Origin: CBDIDH01 sp965277595
GTDB taxonomy: Bacteria > Planctomycetota > Planctomycetia > Isosphaerales > Isosphaeraceae
DNA: 64,000 nucleotides
Assembly (NCBI GenBank): GCA_965277595.1
Contig: CBDIDH010000001.1
Span: 124,001 to 188,000 of the forward strand
Direction of reading: 5' to 3'
Shown here: one piece after another, positions 9,641 to 18,215 of the stretch
How positions within the stretch are numbered: the first letter of the stretch is position 1
Layout: each line of letters opens with the position of its first letter
Notes under the pieces: generated by a model
What the model was told of the DNA's origin: nothing
Database searches by the model: none
The model's input: the letters and a program-made list of their open reading frames with translations, nothing else
Program-made: the position numbers and the translations under genes

Positions 9641-9779
9641 AAGAACCAAGTGGTCGTCCCCCAAGCCCAGACGCCCACCAGAGCCCCAGGGAGCCCACCA
9701 GGACGATCAGCGACGGCGGGGACGACTGAGGCTCGTGCTGGCCGTGGACGCCGTGTAGCGGCCCACAGCGGCCCGCATC

Positions 9780-9828
9780 AACGACGAGGCCCCGAGCCGT
9801 CGGGTGACGACCCAGGGGCCTTGTCGTT
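9780..9828. terminator. Hairpin terminator downstream of the sigma factor gene
   Basis: AACGACGAGGCCCC (9780-9793) pairs with GGGGCCTTGTCGTT (9815-9828) with one G-T pair. It lies 20 bp beyond the stop of the minus-strand sigma factor gene. T-rich sequence follows on the plus strand, so it may work in both directions. Confidence 0.6.
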
Positions 9829-9847
9829 GTGTTTGGTGGGAACCGGG

Positions 9848-11359
9848 CTATTTCGGCGGATGATCTTCCGAAACCCCGACCTCCTTTTGTGCTTGCTTGA
9901 GTTCCATCTCGACTCCCCGGAGTTGGGTTCGGAGGGCATTCACCCGTTCCTCCAAGCCCTTCACCTTTTGAACCGCATCCGTGATGGTTTGCTTACGCTT
10001 GAGGACGTAAAGTGTCGGGAATGTCCCTGGCCTGCGGTTCTCGACGGAGAAGGCTTGAGGCGGCTCCATGTCCCCCAGGCGACCCTGGCAAATCATTAGA
10101 TCGTCGCCGTCCAAGCGGTAGATCGCCGGAACATGTTGGCCCTTCTTGGGTCCTTCTTCGGCCACCTCAAGGGTCATGGCCTTGGGAGCCTGCGAAGGGT
10201 CCAGAGTGAAGAGAATGAAGCTCTGATCTATGTTATGCTTGATCTTGTTTCCCTGAATGGTGATCGTATAGCCACCCGACCTCCAGAATGCTTTTTCATC
10301 CTCGGTCGGCTGGTGGTTCACCTGTTCGAGCCTTTCGACCCTCCAAACCCCTTGGATTTGCTCCATGTCGCTTTTGACCTTCGGGACCTCCTTCGGATTT
10401 GGAGCCGAGCCACGGGGTCGCTCGGCTTGCCCACCGTCGTTGGGTTGCTTGGTCGGCTCCTGTGCCGCCGCTCCTCTGGAAGACATCAAAGCGTGGCCGA
10501 TGCTGATAATTCCCGTGCCGGTGAAGATCGACGCCAAGATGATGATGCTAATGTTCTTGAGCTTGCTGAGCAACATGGTCTTCAGAACCCCTTCCTTCAG
10601 TGCGCCAACTTTGACCGAAACCAGTCCTGTTGTCACCGCTCGGCCCGACGCAAACAGGCTTGCGGCCCGAGCCGTGGAACCGATCAACTGGGTTGTTACG
10701 CCGGCCGACGCCGTATCATGAGCCAGCAGCACCGCCATCGACCCGCCCGAAAGCGAAACACCTCGCCGGGACAACCGCCTCGCCAGCATCGCCCTCGCCC
10801 TCGACAGCCGCCCCGATACCGTCCCGATGGGCCAGCCGAGTTGCTCAGCCGCCTCCCGGTGTAACTTCCCCTCCAACTCGCAGAGGATGATGGGAATGCG
10901 GTACTTGTCGGGCAGGCGGCTCAACTCCTGGTCAACCAGGGCCAGCAGACCCTCAAGAAGGTCTTCCCGAACCTCTCCGGGTTCCGGCATGTCCGGCACC
11001 TGTCCCTCCCGCACCCGCCTCCTGGCCCTTGTCGATCTCGCTTTCATGGCCGTCTGGTATGCAACGCCGTAGAGCCAGTTGCCGACTTTCTCCCGTGGCT
11101 TGACCGAAGCCGCCTTCCGGGCGAGGACGAGGAAGGTCGCCTGGAAGGCATCCTCGGCGTCGTGGTGGTCCCGGAGGACACGGCGGCAGACGCCCCAGAC
11201 CATCGGGCCGTGGCGATGGATGATGACCTCGAAGACGGCTTCCTCCCGCCGTGCGACGAAGCGATCAAGGACTTGCCCGTCCGACAGACCGCCGACCGAC
11301 CCGACCTCGAAGAGGGTGTGTAAGTCACGGATGGCTGTGTTCGTCTCGCCGTTCTTCAC
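9848..11359 (-). CDS. ECF sigma-70 factor with membrane segment and C-terminal TIGR03067-type domain
   Basis: This 503-residue protein starts with the two sigma domains: region 2 around residues 35-105 (FEVIIHRHGPMVWGVCRRVL, DAEDAFQATFLVLAR) and region 4 around 140-200 (LPDKYRIPIILCELEGKLHR, GWPIGTVSGRLSRARAMLAR). An alanine-rich stretch, a membrane helix (ISIIILASIFTGTGIISIG) and a TIGR03067-like domain follow (IQGVWRVERLEQVN through YRLDGDDLMICQ), with a coiled coil at the end. This fused layout is a planctomycete hallmark. The membrane segment suggests signal-dependent control without a separate anti-sigma factor. Confidence 0.9.
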   Translation of the reverse strand: MKNGETNTAIRDLHTLFEVGSVGGLSDGQVLDRFVARREEAVFEVIIHRHGPMVWGVCRRVLRDHHDAEDAFQATFLVLARKAASVKPREKVGNWLYGVAYQTAMKARSTRARRRVREGQVPDMPEPGEVREDLLEGLLALVDQELSRLPDKYRIPIILCELEGKLHREAAEQLGWPIGTVSGRLSRARAMLARRLSRRGVSLSGGSMAVLLAHDTASAGVTTQLIGSTARAASLFASGRAVTTGLVSVKVGALKEGVLKTMLLSKLKNISIIILASIFTGTGIISIGHALMSSRGAAAQEPTKQPNDGGQAERPRGSAPNPKEVPKVKSDMEQIQGVWRVERLEQVNHQPTEDEKAFWRSGGYTITIQGNKIKHNIDQSFILFTLDPSQAPKAMTLEVAEEGPKKGQHVPAIYRLDGDDLMICQGRLGDMEPPQAFSVENRRPGTFPTLYVLKRKQTITDAVQKVKGLEERVNALRTQLRGVEMELKQAQKEVGVSEDHPPK

Positions 11360-11743
11360 CCCGAAGCCCCTCCGTTCACGCTCAGTCTCTACCTGCTTAT
11401 TACCCGGTCGAGGGCGGTTTCATACGACTCCTACCGAAATCGGATCAGAAGACGGAAATCGCAACCATGCGTGCGTGCTGTTGGTATTGATCGTCTCCCG
11501 AACAAATCGATGGTCCCTCGACCCCGATCTGCCTTGGAAAAGAGGGATTCTAACCCTTCATCGTGTTCGGGAACTGGGAAGCGATCCGGTTCCTCGAACC
11601 GAATGCCGGGCGACGTTGATTGCTCGAATCGATCGGGCGGCTGTCGTCCTTTGAGGGACAAAAATTCGGGGCGAAGGGCGGTCGAGGAAAGAGTGTTAGC
11701 ACCCTGAAAATCGCAACCACCTGCGATCAATCAGGAGTGACCA
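11360..11743. other. Intergenic region with regulatory motif near its right end
   Basis: This 384-bp gap between the divergent sigma factor and the DUF1257 operon has no convincing gene. The only clear elements are the 16-nt motif at 11691-11706 and the AGGAG site at 11733. AATCGCAACCA occurs twice (near 11457 and 11709). Confidence 0.5.
11691..11706 (+). promoter_or_regulatory. GAG-N5-GCACCCTG motif upstream of the DUF1257 operon
   Basis: GAGTGTTAGCACCCTG ends 37 nt before the GTG start at 11744. The same spaced motif occurs upstream of 11 other loci in this window, always at comparable distance, so it is probably a promoter or activator element. Confidence 0.7.
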
Positions 11744-12115
11744 GTGAGCCACATCGTCACGATCAAGACCGAGGTCCGGGACGCCGAGGCGGTCAAGGCC
11801 GCCTGCAATCGTCTGGGCCTGGAAGAGCCCGTCCATGGCACCGCCAAGCTCTTCGAGGGCGAGGCGACCGGCCTGCTCGTCAAATTGCCCGGCTGGCTGT
11901 ATCCCGCCGTCGTGAGCACCGCCAGCGGCCAGGTTCGATTCGACAACGATCAGGGTAGCTGGGGCGACCAGAAGCACCTGGACGCTTTCCTCCAGGCGTA
12001 CGCCTTAGAAAAGGCCAAACTGGAGGCCCGTAAGCGGGGCCACTCCGTCTTCGAGCAACCCCTCCCCGACGGCTCGGTGAAGCTGACCATTCAGGTCGCC
12101 GGAGGTGCTTCTTGA
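11744..12115 (+). CDS. DUF1257 (Ycf35-like) protein
   Basis: The GTG start at 11744 follows AGGAG at 6 nt. The 123-residue product MSHIVTIKTEVRDAEAVKAA... matches the DUF1257/Ycf35 pattern: a short alpha/beta protein with the SHIVTIKT start, a conserved VKLPGW segment and an LDAFLQAYALEKAK helix. The biochemical role of the family is unknown. It is the first gene of an operon with DUF2997 and a Ycf46-like AAA ATPase, a grouping I recall from cyanobacteria and planctomycetes. It sits behind the shared upstream motif. Confidence 0.85.
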   Translation: MSHIVTIKTEVRDAEAVKAACNRLGLEEPVHGTAKLFEGEATGLLVKLPGWLYPAVVSTASGQVRFDNDQGSWGDQKHLDAFLQAYALEKAKLEARKRGHSVFEQPLPDGSVKLTIQVAGGAS

Positions 12116-12303
12116 AGACCATCGAGATCACCATCGGCCCCAAGGGCGAGACGAAGGTCGAGACCAAGGGCTTCACCGGCCCCGAGTGCCGGGACGCCAG
12201 CAAGTTCGTGGAACAGGCCCTCGGCCAGAAGACGGCCGAGCAATTGACCGCCGAGTTCCACCAGCGTCAGCAAGCCGGTCAGGATCTCCGGCAGTCGAAT
12301 TGA
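12112..12303 (+). CDS. DUF2997 small protein
   Basis: Translation starts at TTG 12112, overlapping the TGA of the DUF1257 gene (TTGA), with GGAGG 6 nt upstream; this indicates translational coupling. The 63-residue product KTIEITIGPKGETKVETKGF has the beta-hairpin start and the C-(R)-D-A helix typical of DUF2997, which is nearly always next to DUF1257. Function unknown; probably a partner of its neighbours. Confidence 0.85.
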   Translation: MKTIEITIGPKGETKVETKGFTGPECRDASKFVEQALGQKTAEQLTAEFHQRQQAGQDLRQSN

Positions 12304-12370
12304 CCACCTCCGGGCCGTGGGCTCCCCACGGCCACCTCCCTCTCATACAGACCTGCATCTGGAGAGTATC

Positions 12371-13867
12371 ATGACGCTCAGCGAGCGTTTGTCGGAGTAC
12401 GTCCGTGCCGCCTTCAGCGGCATCTGGGTTCAGTCGCATGAACACGACGAAGCTGTCCAGGAGATCGCCCAGCTTTGCCGTGGCAACGGCTGGTCGCTGG
12501 CCACATGGGACATCGACCGGGGCCTCACCCCGAAGGGCAACGGCAACGAATCGGGAGTCGTGCCGACCGCTGCCGACCCTTTATCCGCTATCAAAGCCCT
12601 GAACGCTCTCGCTTCGGCCGACGGCACCGCTATCCTGATCCTCAGGAACTTCCACCGATTCCTGGGTAGTGCTGAGATCGTCCAGGCCCTTGACACCGCC
12701 ATCTCGAAGGGCAAGCAGGAAAGCACCTTCGTCGTGATCCTGTCGCCGGTCGTTCAGATCCCGACCGAGCTTGAGCGGGCCTTCGTTGTTGTCGAGCACG
12801 AACTTCCAAGCAAGGACCAATTGGAAGTCATCGCACGATCGATCGCCACCGAGCCCGGCGACCTGCCCGAGGGCGACGACTTGGCCGTGGTGCTCGATGC
12901 GGCCTCGGGGTTGACCAGGGCCGAGGCCGAGAACGCCTTCAGTTTGTCGCTGGTCCGACACGGGCGTGTCGTTCCCGAAACCCTTTGGGAACTGAAGACG
13001 GGCATGCTGAAGAAGTCGGGACTGCTGACCCTGCACCGTGGCGGCGAGACGTTTGCCGACCTGGGTGGCCTCAGTGCCCTCAAGGGGTTCACCAGGAAGG
13101 CTCTGTCCGGCGGTCGGAGGGGCTCGGTCCGGGCCAAGGGTGTTTTGTTATTGGGCGTGCCGGGCGTCGGGAAGTCGGCGTTTGCGAAGGCCCTGGGCAA
13201 CGAGACGGGCCGACCTACGCTCGTACTCGACGTCGGCTCGCTGATGGGCTCGCTTGTCGGCCAGACGGAAGAGCGGACCAGGCAGGCCCTCAAGATCGTC
13301 GATGCGATGGCCCCTTGCGTCTTGTTCATCGACGAAATCGAGAAGGCACTATCCGGCGTCCAGTCGTCCGGGCAGACGGACAGCGGCGTCTCTGCCCGGA
13401 TGTTCGGCACGATGCTCGGCTGGCTTTCGGATCACGATTCGGACGTCTTCGTGGTCGCAACGTCGAACGATACCTCGAAGCTGCCACCGGAATTTTCTCG
13501 TGCGGAACGGTGGGACGGGACGTTCTTCCTCGATCTCCCCGGACAACCGGAGAAGGACGCCATCTGGAAGATGTACCAGGGGAAGTTCGGCCTCAACGGC
13601 AACCAGCCCAGGCCCAACGACCGGGACTGGACGCCCGCCGAGATCAAATCGGCCTGCCGATTGTCGGCCCTTCTGGACGTGCCTTTGGTGGAAGCCGCCA
13701 TGAACGTCGTCCCGGTCGCCGTGACGGCTGCCGAGTCGGTCGAGAAGCTGAGGAACTGGGCCAGCGGAAGGTGCCTGTCGGCGGACCGGGCGGGCATTTA
13801 CGCCAGGAACCAGGGCGGTTCGAGTCCCACCGGCCGAAGCGTCAGCCGTGACCCCAGCCTGAACTGA
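12371..13867 (+). CDS. AAA-family ATPase, Ycf46-like
   Basis: The ATG at 12371 has GGAG upstream and gives 498 residues. The N-terminal ~240 residues form a degenerate P-loop-like domain typical of Ycf46. The active AAA domain has Walker A GVPGVGKS at 262-269 and Walker B FIDE around 319-322, then a sensor region VFVVATSNDTSKL and a likely arginine finger in SRAERWDGTF. It would act as a remodelling ATPase on partners encoded beside it (DUF1257, DUF2997 and the 13.9 kb gene). The C-terminal tail is basic and looks disordered. Confidence 0.88.
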   Translation: MTLSERLSEYVRAAFSGIWVQSHEHDEAVQEIAQLCRGNGWSLATWDIDRGLTPKGNGNESGVVPTAADPLSAIKALNALASADGTAILILRNFHRFLGSAEIVQALDTAISKGKQESTFVVILSPVVQIPTELERAFVVVEHELPSKDQLEVIARSIATEPGDLPEGDDLAVVLDAASGLTRAEAENAFSLSLVRHGRVVPETLWELKTGMLKKSGLLTLHRGGETFADLGGLSALKGFTRKALSGGRRGSVRAKGVLLLGVPGVGKSAFAKALGNETGRPTLVLDVGSLMGSLVGQTEERTRQALKIVDAMAPCVLFIDEIEKALSGVQSSGQTDSGVSARMFGTMLGWLSDHDSDVFVVATSNDTSKLPPEFSRAERWDGTFFLDLPGQPEKDAIWKMYQGKFGLNGNQPRPNDRDWTPAEIKSACRLSALLDVPLVEAAMNVVPVAVTAAESVEKLRNWASGRCLSADRAGIYARNQGGSSPTGRSVSRDPSLN

Positions 13868-13877
13868 GCCCGGCTTT

Positions 13878-13893
13878 GAGTCATAGCACCCTG
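13878..13893 (+). promoter_or_regulatory. GAG-N5-GCACCCTG motif upstream of the 13.9 kb operon
   Basis: GAGTCATAGCACCCTG ends 47 nt before the GTG start at 13941, just after the AAA gene stop. It shows that the downstream pair has its own promoter-like element from the same regulon. Confidence 0.65.
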
Positions 13894-13940
13894 ACAGATG
13901 CGGCGAGAACAGCAACGACGATCGAATAAGGAGTCCTACG

Positions 13941-14912
13941 GTGAGTGCAACTCTGCTCGACGCCCCCAGGACCGCCACCAACGACTCCGGGACGCCCGCC
14001 GAGGGCCTCCGAGCCAGCATGGCAGCGGTGAGAGTGTCTTTTAATTGGCTCGGGACTCGGAAGTCCCTGACCCCCGAACAGCGGGCCGAGGCCGCCGAGC
14101 CGTTTGCCGCCCAGGGGGAGTACGTCTCGGCGGGCAAGAAACTCCTGGACACGAGTCATTCGGCCTTCAAGGGGGTGTCGTCGATCAAGTCGAAGATCGC
14201 CTCCGTCTGGAAGGGCATGTCGTTGCCGTTCCCCGAGCCGGGCGTCCGGCTGATCCGGCGGGATAAGATCGACGAGTTCGTCGGCCTCATGGAGGAGTAC
14301 AGGGCAGAGCTTGCCGAGGCCGTCACGAACCTGGATCGCCATTACGGCGATCTCAAGATCGCCGCCGCCGAACGGCTGGGAAGGCTCTTCAACCCTTCCG
14401 ATTACCCCGAAACGCTCATCGGGCTCTTCGACGTCTCCTGGGATTTCCCGAGCGTCGAACCGCCCGATTATCTCCGGGACCTCAATCCGGCGTTGTTCGA
14501 GGCCGAGAGGGCTCGTGTCGCCGCTCGGTTCGACGAGGCGGTCCAGATGGCCGAGTCGGCGTTCCTTGACGAGTTCTCGAAGCTGGTCGCCCACCTGTCC
14601 GAGCGGATCAGCGGTGGCGAGGACGGCGAGAGGAAGGTTTTCCGTGACTCGGCGGTCGGCAACCTGAACGACTTCTTCGAGAGGTTCAGGTCGCTCAACG
14701 TCCGCAGCAACGACCAACTCGACGCCCTGGTCGCCCAGGCCCAGCAGGCGGTGCGAGGCGTCGGTGCCGGGGACCTCCGGCAGAGCGGCGACCTCCGGCA
14801 GCGGGTCGCCACGCAGTTGTCCCAGGTCCAGACGGCCATGGACGGCCTGATGGTCGAGCGGCCCAGGCGGAAGATCATCCGGCCCAACGTGAACCAGGGG
14901 GAAGCGTCATGA
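13941..14912 (+). CDS. Conserved hypothetical helical protein
   Basis: The GTG start at 13941 has AAGGAG 8 nt upstream. The 323-residue product is mostly helical and charged. Visible landmarks are SFNWLGTRKSLTPEQRAEAA, KKLLDTSHSAFKGVSSIKSK and a coiled-coil-rich C-terminal half ending in a basic tail. In layout it is reminiscent of DUF3150-type proteins found beside AAA ATPases in phages and plasmids, but I cannot confirm that. Its place after the Ycf46-like ATPase and behind the same motif suggests a common pathway. Confidence 0.7.
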   Translation: MSATLLDAPRTATNDSGTPAEGLRASMAAVRVSFNWLGTRKSLTPEQRAEAAEPFAAQGEYVSAGKKLLDTSHSAFKGVSSIKSKIASVWKGMSLPFPEPGVRLIRRDKIDEFVGLMEEYRAELAEAVTNLDRHYGDLKIAAAERLGRLFNPSDYPETLIGLFDVSWDFPSVEPPDYLRDLNPALFEAERARVAARFDEAVQMAESAFLDEFSKLVAHLSERISGGEDGERKVFRDSAVGNLNDFFERFRSLNVRSNDQLDALVAQAQQAVRGVGAGDLRQSGDLRQRVATQLSQVQTAMDGLMVERPRRKIIRPNVNQGEAS

Positions 14913-15151
14913 ATCTCATCATAGAGAAGGGCGGGCTGGTCCGGGGCGTCTACGGCGAGGCTATCAATCTCGCCAGCCTCGGGACGACCAGTATCACCAG
15001 GGCCAGTCACGTAGAGCCCGACGAGGAGGGCCGGTGGCTGGCCGACCTGTCGCCCGTCGGGGGGCCGGTGCTCGGCCCCTTCGACCGGCGAAGTGAAGCG
15101 TTACAAGCCGAGGTGTCGTGGTTGGAGGCAAATTGGCTGGGGAAAGGTTGA
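14909..15151 (+). CDS. Small conserved hypothetical protein (80 aa)
   Basis: The ATG at 14909 overlaps the preceding stop (ATGA), so it is probably coupled to the 323-residue gene. The product MNLIIEKGGLVRGVYGEAIN continues with RASHVEPDEEGRW, DLSPVGGPVLGPF and a C-terminal helix with WLEANWLGKG. It looks like a small beta-sheet protein. I recall similar proteins from phage and plasmid contexts but know no function. Confidence 0.75.
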   Translation: MNLIIEKGGLVRGVYGEAINLASLGTTSITRASHVEPDEEGRWLADLSPVGGPVLGPFDRRSEALQAEVSWLEANWLGKG

Positions 15152-15276
15152 TCATACATTGGGCGGACGAGAAAGGAGGCTTTGAGGCAGATCAGAGTCA
15201 AGAACCCTCGTTCTCGTACGTTGCCTCGCTACTTCATTTCCAGGTTGGGCGGGGTGTCGCCCCGGCCCTCATTCTC

Positions 15277-15759
15277 TCATCCTGCTTGCTGTTCGCAAAA
15301 AGACTTGGCTTGCTTGAATCGGTTGAAGCGGGCCTCCTCACACCAGGCCCCTTCTACCCAATAAGAGACGACCCACTGATCTCCTTCAAGGATGATCTTC
15401 CAGGAGGGGTTGAATCGTCGAATTCTCGGGTTCACCTCCCTCGACCCATAATACTCGACTGAACCGTCTTCTTCTCGATGGCGAATCCAATTCAGTGGGC
15501 CATCGATCTCGCCGTATTGTTTCTCGACCCAAGCCTTGGCGTGCCAAAGCCGAGGGAACGTTTCGACGGCATGATCTTCCGGGCCAAGGGAATATTTGAG
15601 GACCAAGAATTCGCCGTCCAACGGACAAGATTCGATTCGCCAGGTCAAATCCCAGTTTGTGTCTGGGGAGTTGCCCCGGACAAAACCTTCGTAATATCTT
15701 TCGCCTTCATAACTACGTCCGACCCATCTGATAGAGTTGCTCATCGGCTCAATCATCAA
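15277..15759 (-). CDS. Hypothetical protein (about 160 aa)
   Basis: The frame encodes a Trp/Tyr-rich beta-type protein (WVGRSYEGERYYEGFVRG, then WIRHREEDGSVEYYGS and WKIILEGDQWVVSYWVEG). Starts are possible at 15759, 15756 or 15744. Similar short Trp-rich proteins are common in the 40-48 kb array and in planctomycete mobile regions. No function is recognised. Confidence 0.55.
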   Translation of the reverse strand: MMIEPMSNSIRWVGRSYEGERYYEGFVRGNSPDTNWDLTWRIESCPLDGEFLVLKYSLGPEDHAVETFPRLWHAKAWVEKQYGEIDGPLNWIRHREEDGSVEYYGSREVNPRIRRFNPSWKIILEGDQWVVSYWVEGAWCEEARFNRFKQAKSFCEQQAG

Positions 15760-16281
15760 CTTTCTTTGTATATTGTTGTTCTAACTGAAGGACAGTGGCA
15801 AGCATGTTAGAGCCAAATGATAATACATCATTTGCTCTGATGTTGACATTTTGTATTAGTGGTTTCTCTAATTGAATACTAGGTTGTGTACTGGACTATG
15901 TAAAATTGTTCCGAGATTTTTTGGGTAAGGTCGAAGATGATTTCCGACTTTCCTTTTGACTCCAAAATGAGATTGATGAAGTCAAGATGTCGAAGCATGA
16001 ATATTTCATCGCTGTGCCGCAATGGACGAGACCGGTGATGCTCTCGATGAAGCCGTCGCCGTCTATGACGCCACTCCGGTCCACGACCCCAGTGAATGGC
16101 CTTCCTCGCTGGATGTGCGAGCAGGGTTGATAGCTGCCGATAATTTCGGCCCGGAGGTATCCTTTTCGAGGGAAGGATCGATATCAAATCTGCCGATCCT
16201 GGACCGATCCACCCACCGATCTGGGTGGCGATAACTTAATAGACTTACAGACTTCTGCCCACAACCGTTCGGCAGTCGTCA
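15760..16281. other. AT-richer gap with weak small-ORF signals
   Basis: This 522-bp stretch has lower GC than its surroundings and no convincing gene. A minus-strand frame at 15879-15998 could encode a 39-residue peptide (MLRHLDFINLILESKGKSEI). A plus-strand frame at 16022-16234 reads as protein-like but has no ribosome site. It may be the junction of an inserted segment. Confidence 0.4.
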
Positions 16282-17100
16282 TCAGCGTTGAGTTGGGATC
16301 GGGGTCATCCTGATCTTCGGTCCTCCAATCTGACTGTCAAGCTCCTGCGAGAGATCAGGAAACTCTCGTCCGAAGGAATCGGAATCGAAGTCGGATTGGC
16401 AGACGAGATTCTTGCCCTGGACCACGAAGAAGCCGTTCAACTTCGACGTCGTTGACAACATCCCGACGTTGTAGAAGTTGAAGTCGGGGAGGAACACGGC
16501 CTTCTGGGGTGCGAACTGGCCATAGACGTAGTAGTAGCTGGTCTGGCCCACGATCTCAGTGAAGAGGGCCGCAGCCGCCAAGCATCGTCCTGCACGAGCG
16601 TCCTGGACGTTACACAATGTTTTCAAGTGCCGGTTGTACGCCCCGTATTCGCCACGGGCCGAGAAGGGGTGGTTGCCGCCCAGGTGGGCAATTGCATCGT
16701 GGACGCCCCGGATCATCACATTTTGGTCATTCGTGAAGACGGGGTGGCCCTGTTGGGCGGCGTCCTCGGGACCGGGCGGCTCGGCATAGACGTACATGTC
16801 GGCCCGCCTCTTCCCGGATTGCCTCTGGGTGTCGATCGAGCGTCGAAGCTGCTTGAAGCTGGCGTAATGGTCGCCACTCGATGGGATGAAGTTGTATTTG
16901 TGCCGCAAGAAGTCGTTCTGGCGGGCCAGCTTGCGGGACAGTTCTTGAAAAGCCGGGAGGGCGGTCGGGTCGCTGACCGGGGCCAGCTTGTACGTCGCCG
17001 CCACGAGACGCTGGAAGATCCCTCCCTTGTAGCTCCCGGCCAGAGCCAGCGTCTCGGGGAGGAGCCACTGCTTGAAACCCAACGACTCGTGACATTGCAT
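16282..17100 (-). CDS. Conserved-looking hypothetical protein (272 aa)
   Basis: The ATG at 17100 starts a 272-residue protein with strongly protein-like composition: SFKQLRRSIDTQRQSGKRR, RGVHDAIAHLGGNHPFSARGEY, then AAALFTEIVGQTSYYYVYGQ. It has many aromatic residues and no membrane helix or signal peptide. I do not recognise the family. It follows the two coupled genes at 17159-18135 on the same strand and may share their transcript. Confidence 0.65.
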   Translation of the reverse strand: MQCHESLGFKQWLLPETLALAGSYKGGIFQRLVAATYKLAPVSDPTALPAFQELSRKLARQNDFLRHKYNFIPSSGDHYASFKQLRRSIDTQRQSGKRRADMYVYAEPPGPEDAAQQGHPVFTNDQNVMIRGVHDAIAHLGGNHPFSARGEYGAYNRHLKTLCNVQDARAGRCLAAAALFTEIVGQTSYYYVYGQFAPQKAVFLPDFNFYNVGMLSTTSKLNGFFVVQGKNLVCQSDFDSDSFGREFPDLSQELDSQIGGPKIRMTPIPTQR

Positions 17101-17158
17101 GAACTATCTATGTTCTTGCTGCCCAAATCGAATTGAACCTCATCTCCATGCTGGCGGT

Positions 17159-17413
17159 TCACGCCTGGTTCTCTGCCGTCCGCCCGGCCAGAAGATCGTC
17201 AATATTCGAGGGCTTCCGGCCCCGGAGACGGAGATCGTAGCTGTGCCATTCCGCCACGGTCCCCGTGGAATAGGCAGCCAAGACCTCCTGGGCCAGTCGA
17301 AGCTTGTCCTCGTCGGTCGTGGCGTCCCGCTCCCGGCACAACGCCCTCCAGCGGGTCATCTTGCCGAAGTGCTTGCCCAAATCGGTCAGAAGGTCATCAA
17401 GTCGCTCGTTCAT
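17159..17413 (-). CDS. Small helical hypothetical protein (84 aa)
   Basis: The start at 17413 overlaps the stop of the upstream gene by 4 nt (ATGA), which indicates coupling. The product is fully helical (LDDLLTDLGKHFGKMTRWRA, DEDKLRLAQEVLAAY). No domain recognised. It is probably a partner of the 241-residue upstream protein. Confidence 0.6.
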   Translation of the reverse strand: MNERLDDLLTDLGKHFGKMTRWRALCRERDATTDEDKLRLAQEVLAAYSTGTVAEWHSYDLRLRGRKPSNIDDLLAGRTAENQA

Positions 17414-18135
17414 GTTCGGCTCCTGTCCTTGATAGTGTACCTCCTGCCAGGAAGACCCGCACCGGGCTTCTTCTCGTCGGGGCGAGGATTGCCGACGTCG
17501 CCGGGCTTGTCGTATTGGTCCTCCATCGCCCTATCGGCCCGAGGGCCGTACTTCATCTGCGAGTAGGTCGGCTCCTGCCGGAGCCTGGGGACTGCCGACC
17601 GTCCGAGCGGTTCTATCGCCGTGTAGTCCTGAGGGCCGGAGGGCTTCTCGCCGCCGTGGAAGAGGAGGAAGGACTCGGGGAAGCTCGGCAGCTTCACGAG
17701 GGCTCCCCATTGGGTGTGGACGAATGGCCCCGGACCACGTTCACCTGTCGGGTTGAATAGGAGTTGTCTGATGTGATCGACAAACTCCTGCTCGCCCATG
17801 TCCCCGACCGGCTGAACGATCAGGCTGTTCTCCTTGTTGACCGTGATGCCGCCCAGCTTGTCCGCCTCTTGGCCGGCACCGACGACCGGGAAACTCGACA
17901 GGCCCCGTCTCCTGAGGTTCGCAACAAGCTTGCGGTTCGCCTGGTCGTTCAACTTCCGCCTGGTCGCCTCCGGGTAGGGCAGCCCGCTCGGGTCCTGGAG
18001 TTCGCCACGCCAGGCGGTCATCGTGGCCACGGGCTTGTCCACGACTTCAGGGCCATACTTGCCGAGGGTCCGGGCGAAGGATCGGCGGGCGGCCTCGTTC
18101 AGGGATACCCATTCCTCGAATCTCAAGATTGCCAT
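17410..18135 (-). CDS. Hypothetical protein (241 aa), first gene of a three-gene minus-strand unit
   Basis: The product begins MAILRFEEWVSLNEAARRSF and has a central segment LIVQPVGDMGEQEFVDHIRQ followed by GERGPGPFVHTQWGALVKL. Its C-terminal tail is basic, disordered-looking and rich in Pro and Gly. The layout (short N-terminal helix, one mixed domain, charged tail) is seen in phage-derived host genes, but I recognise no family. It overlaps the next gene by 4 nt. Confidence 0.6.
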   Translation of the reverse strand: MAILRFEEWVSLNEAARRSFARTLGKYGPEVVDKPVATMTAWRGELQDPSGLPYPEATRRKLNDQANRKLVANLRRRGLSSFPVVGAGQEADKLGGITVNKENSLIVQPVGDMGEQEFVDHIRQLLFNPTGERGPGPFVHTQWGALVKLPSFPESFLLFHGGEKPSGPQDYTAIEPLGRSAVPRLRQEPTYSQMKYGPRADRAMEDQYDKPGDVGNPRPDEKKPGAGLPGRRYTIKDRSRT

Positions 18136-18215
18136 ACCCTATGTAGCGTCCAGCCCGGACGATTTGAAAGCGAACCGACAAGTTGGGCCGAAAAAACCGG
18201 GGCAACACGACGGCG

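Noticed and set aside
13806..13850. tRNA-like GGTTCGAGTCC T-loop
   Set aside because: It lies inside the AAA ATPase coding region, and no acceptor, D or anticodon arms can be folded around it.
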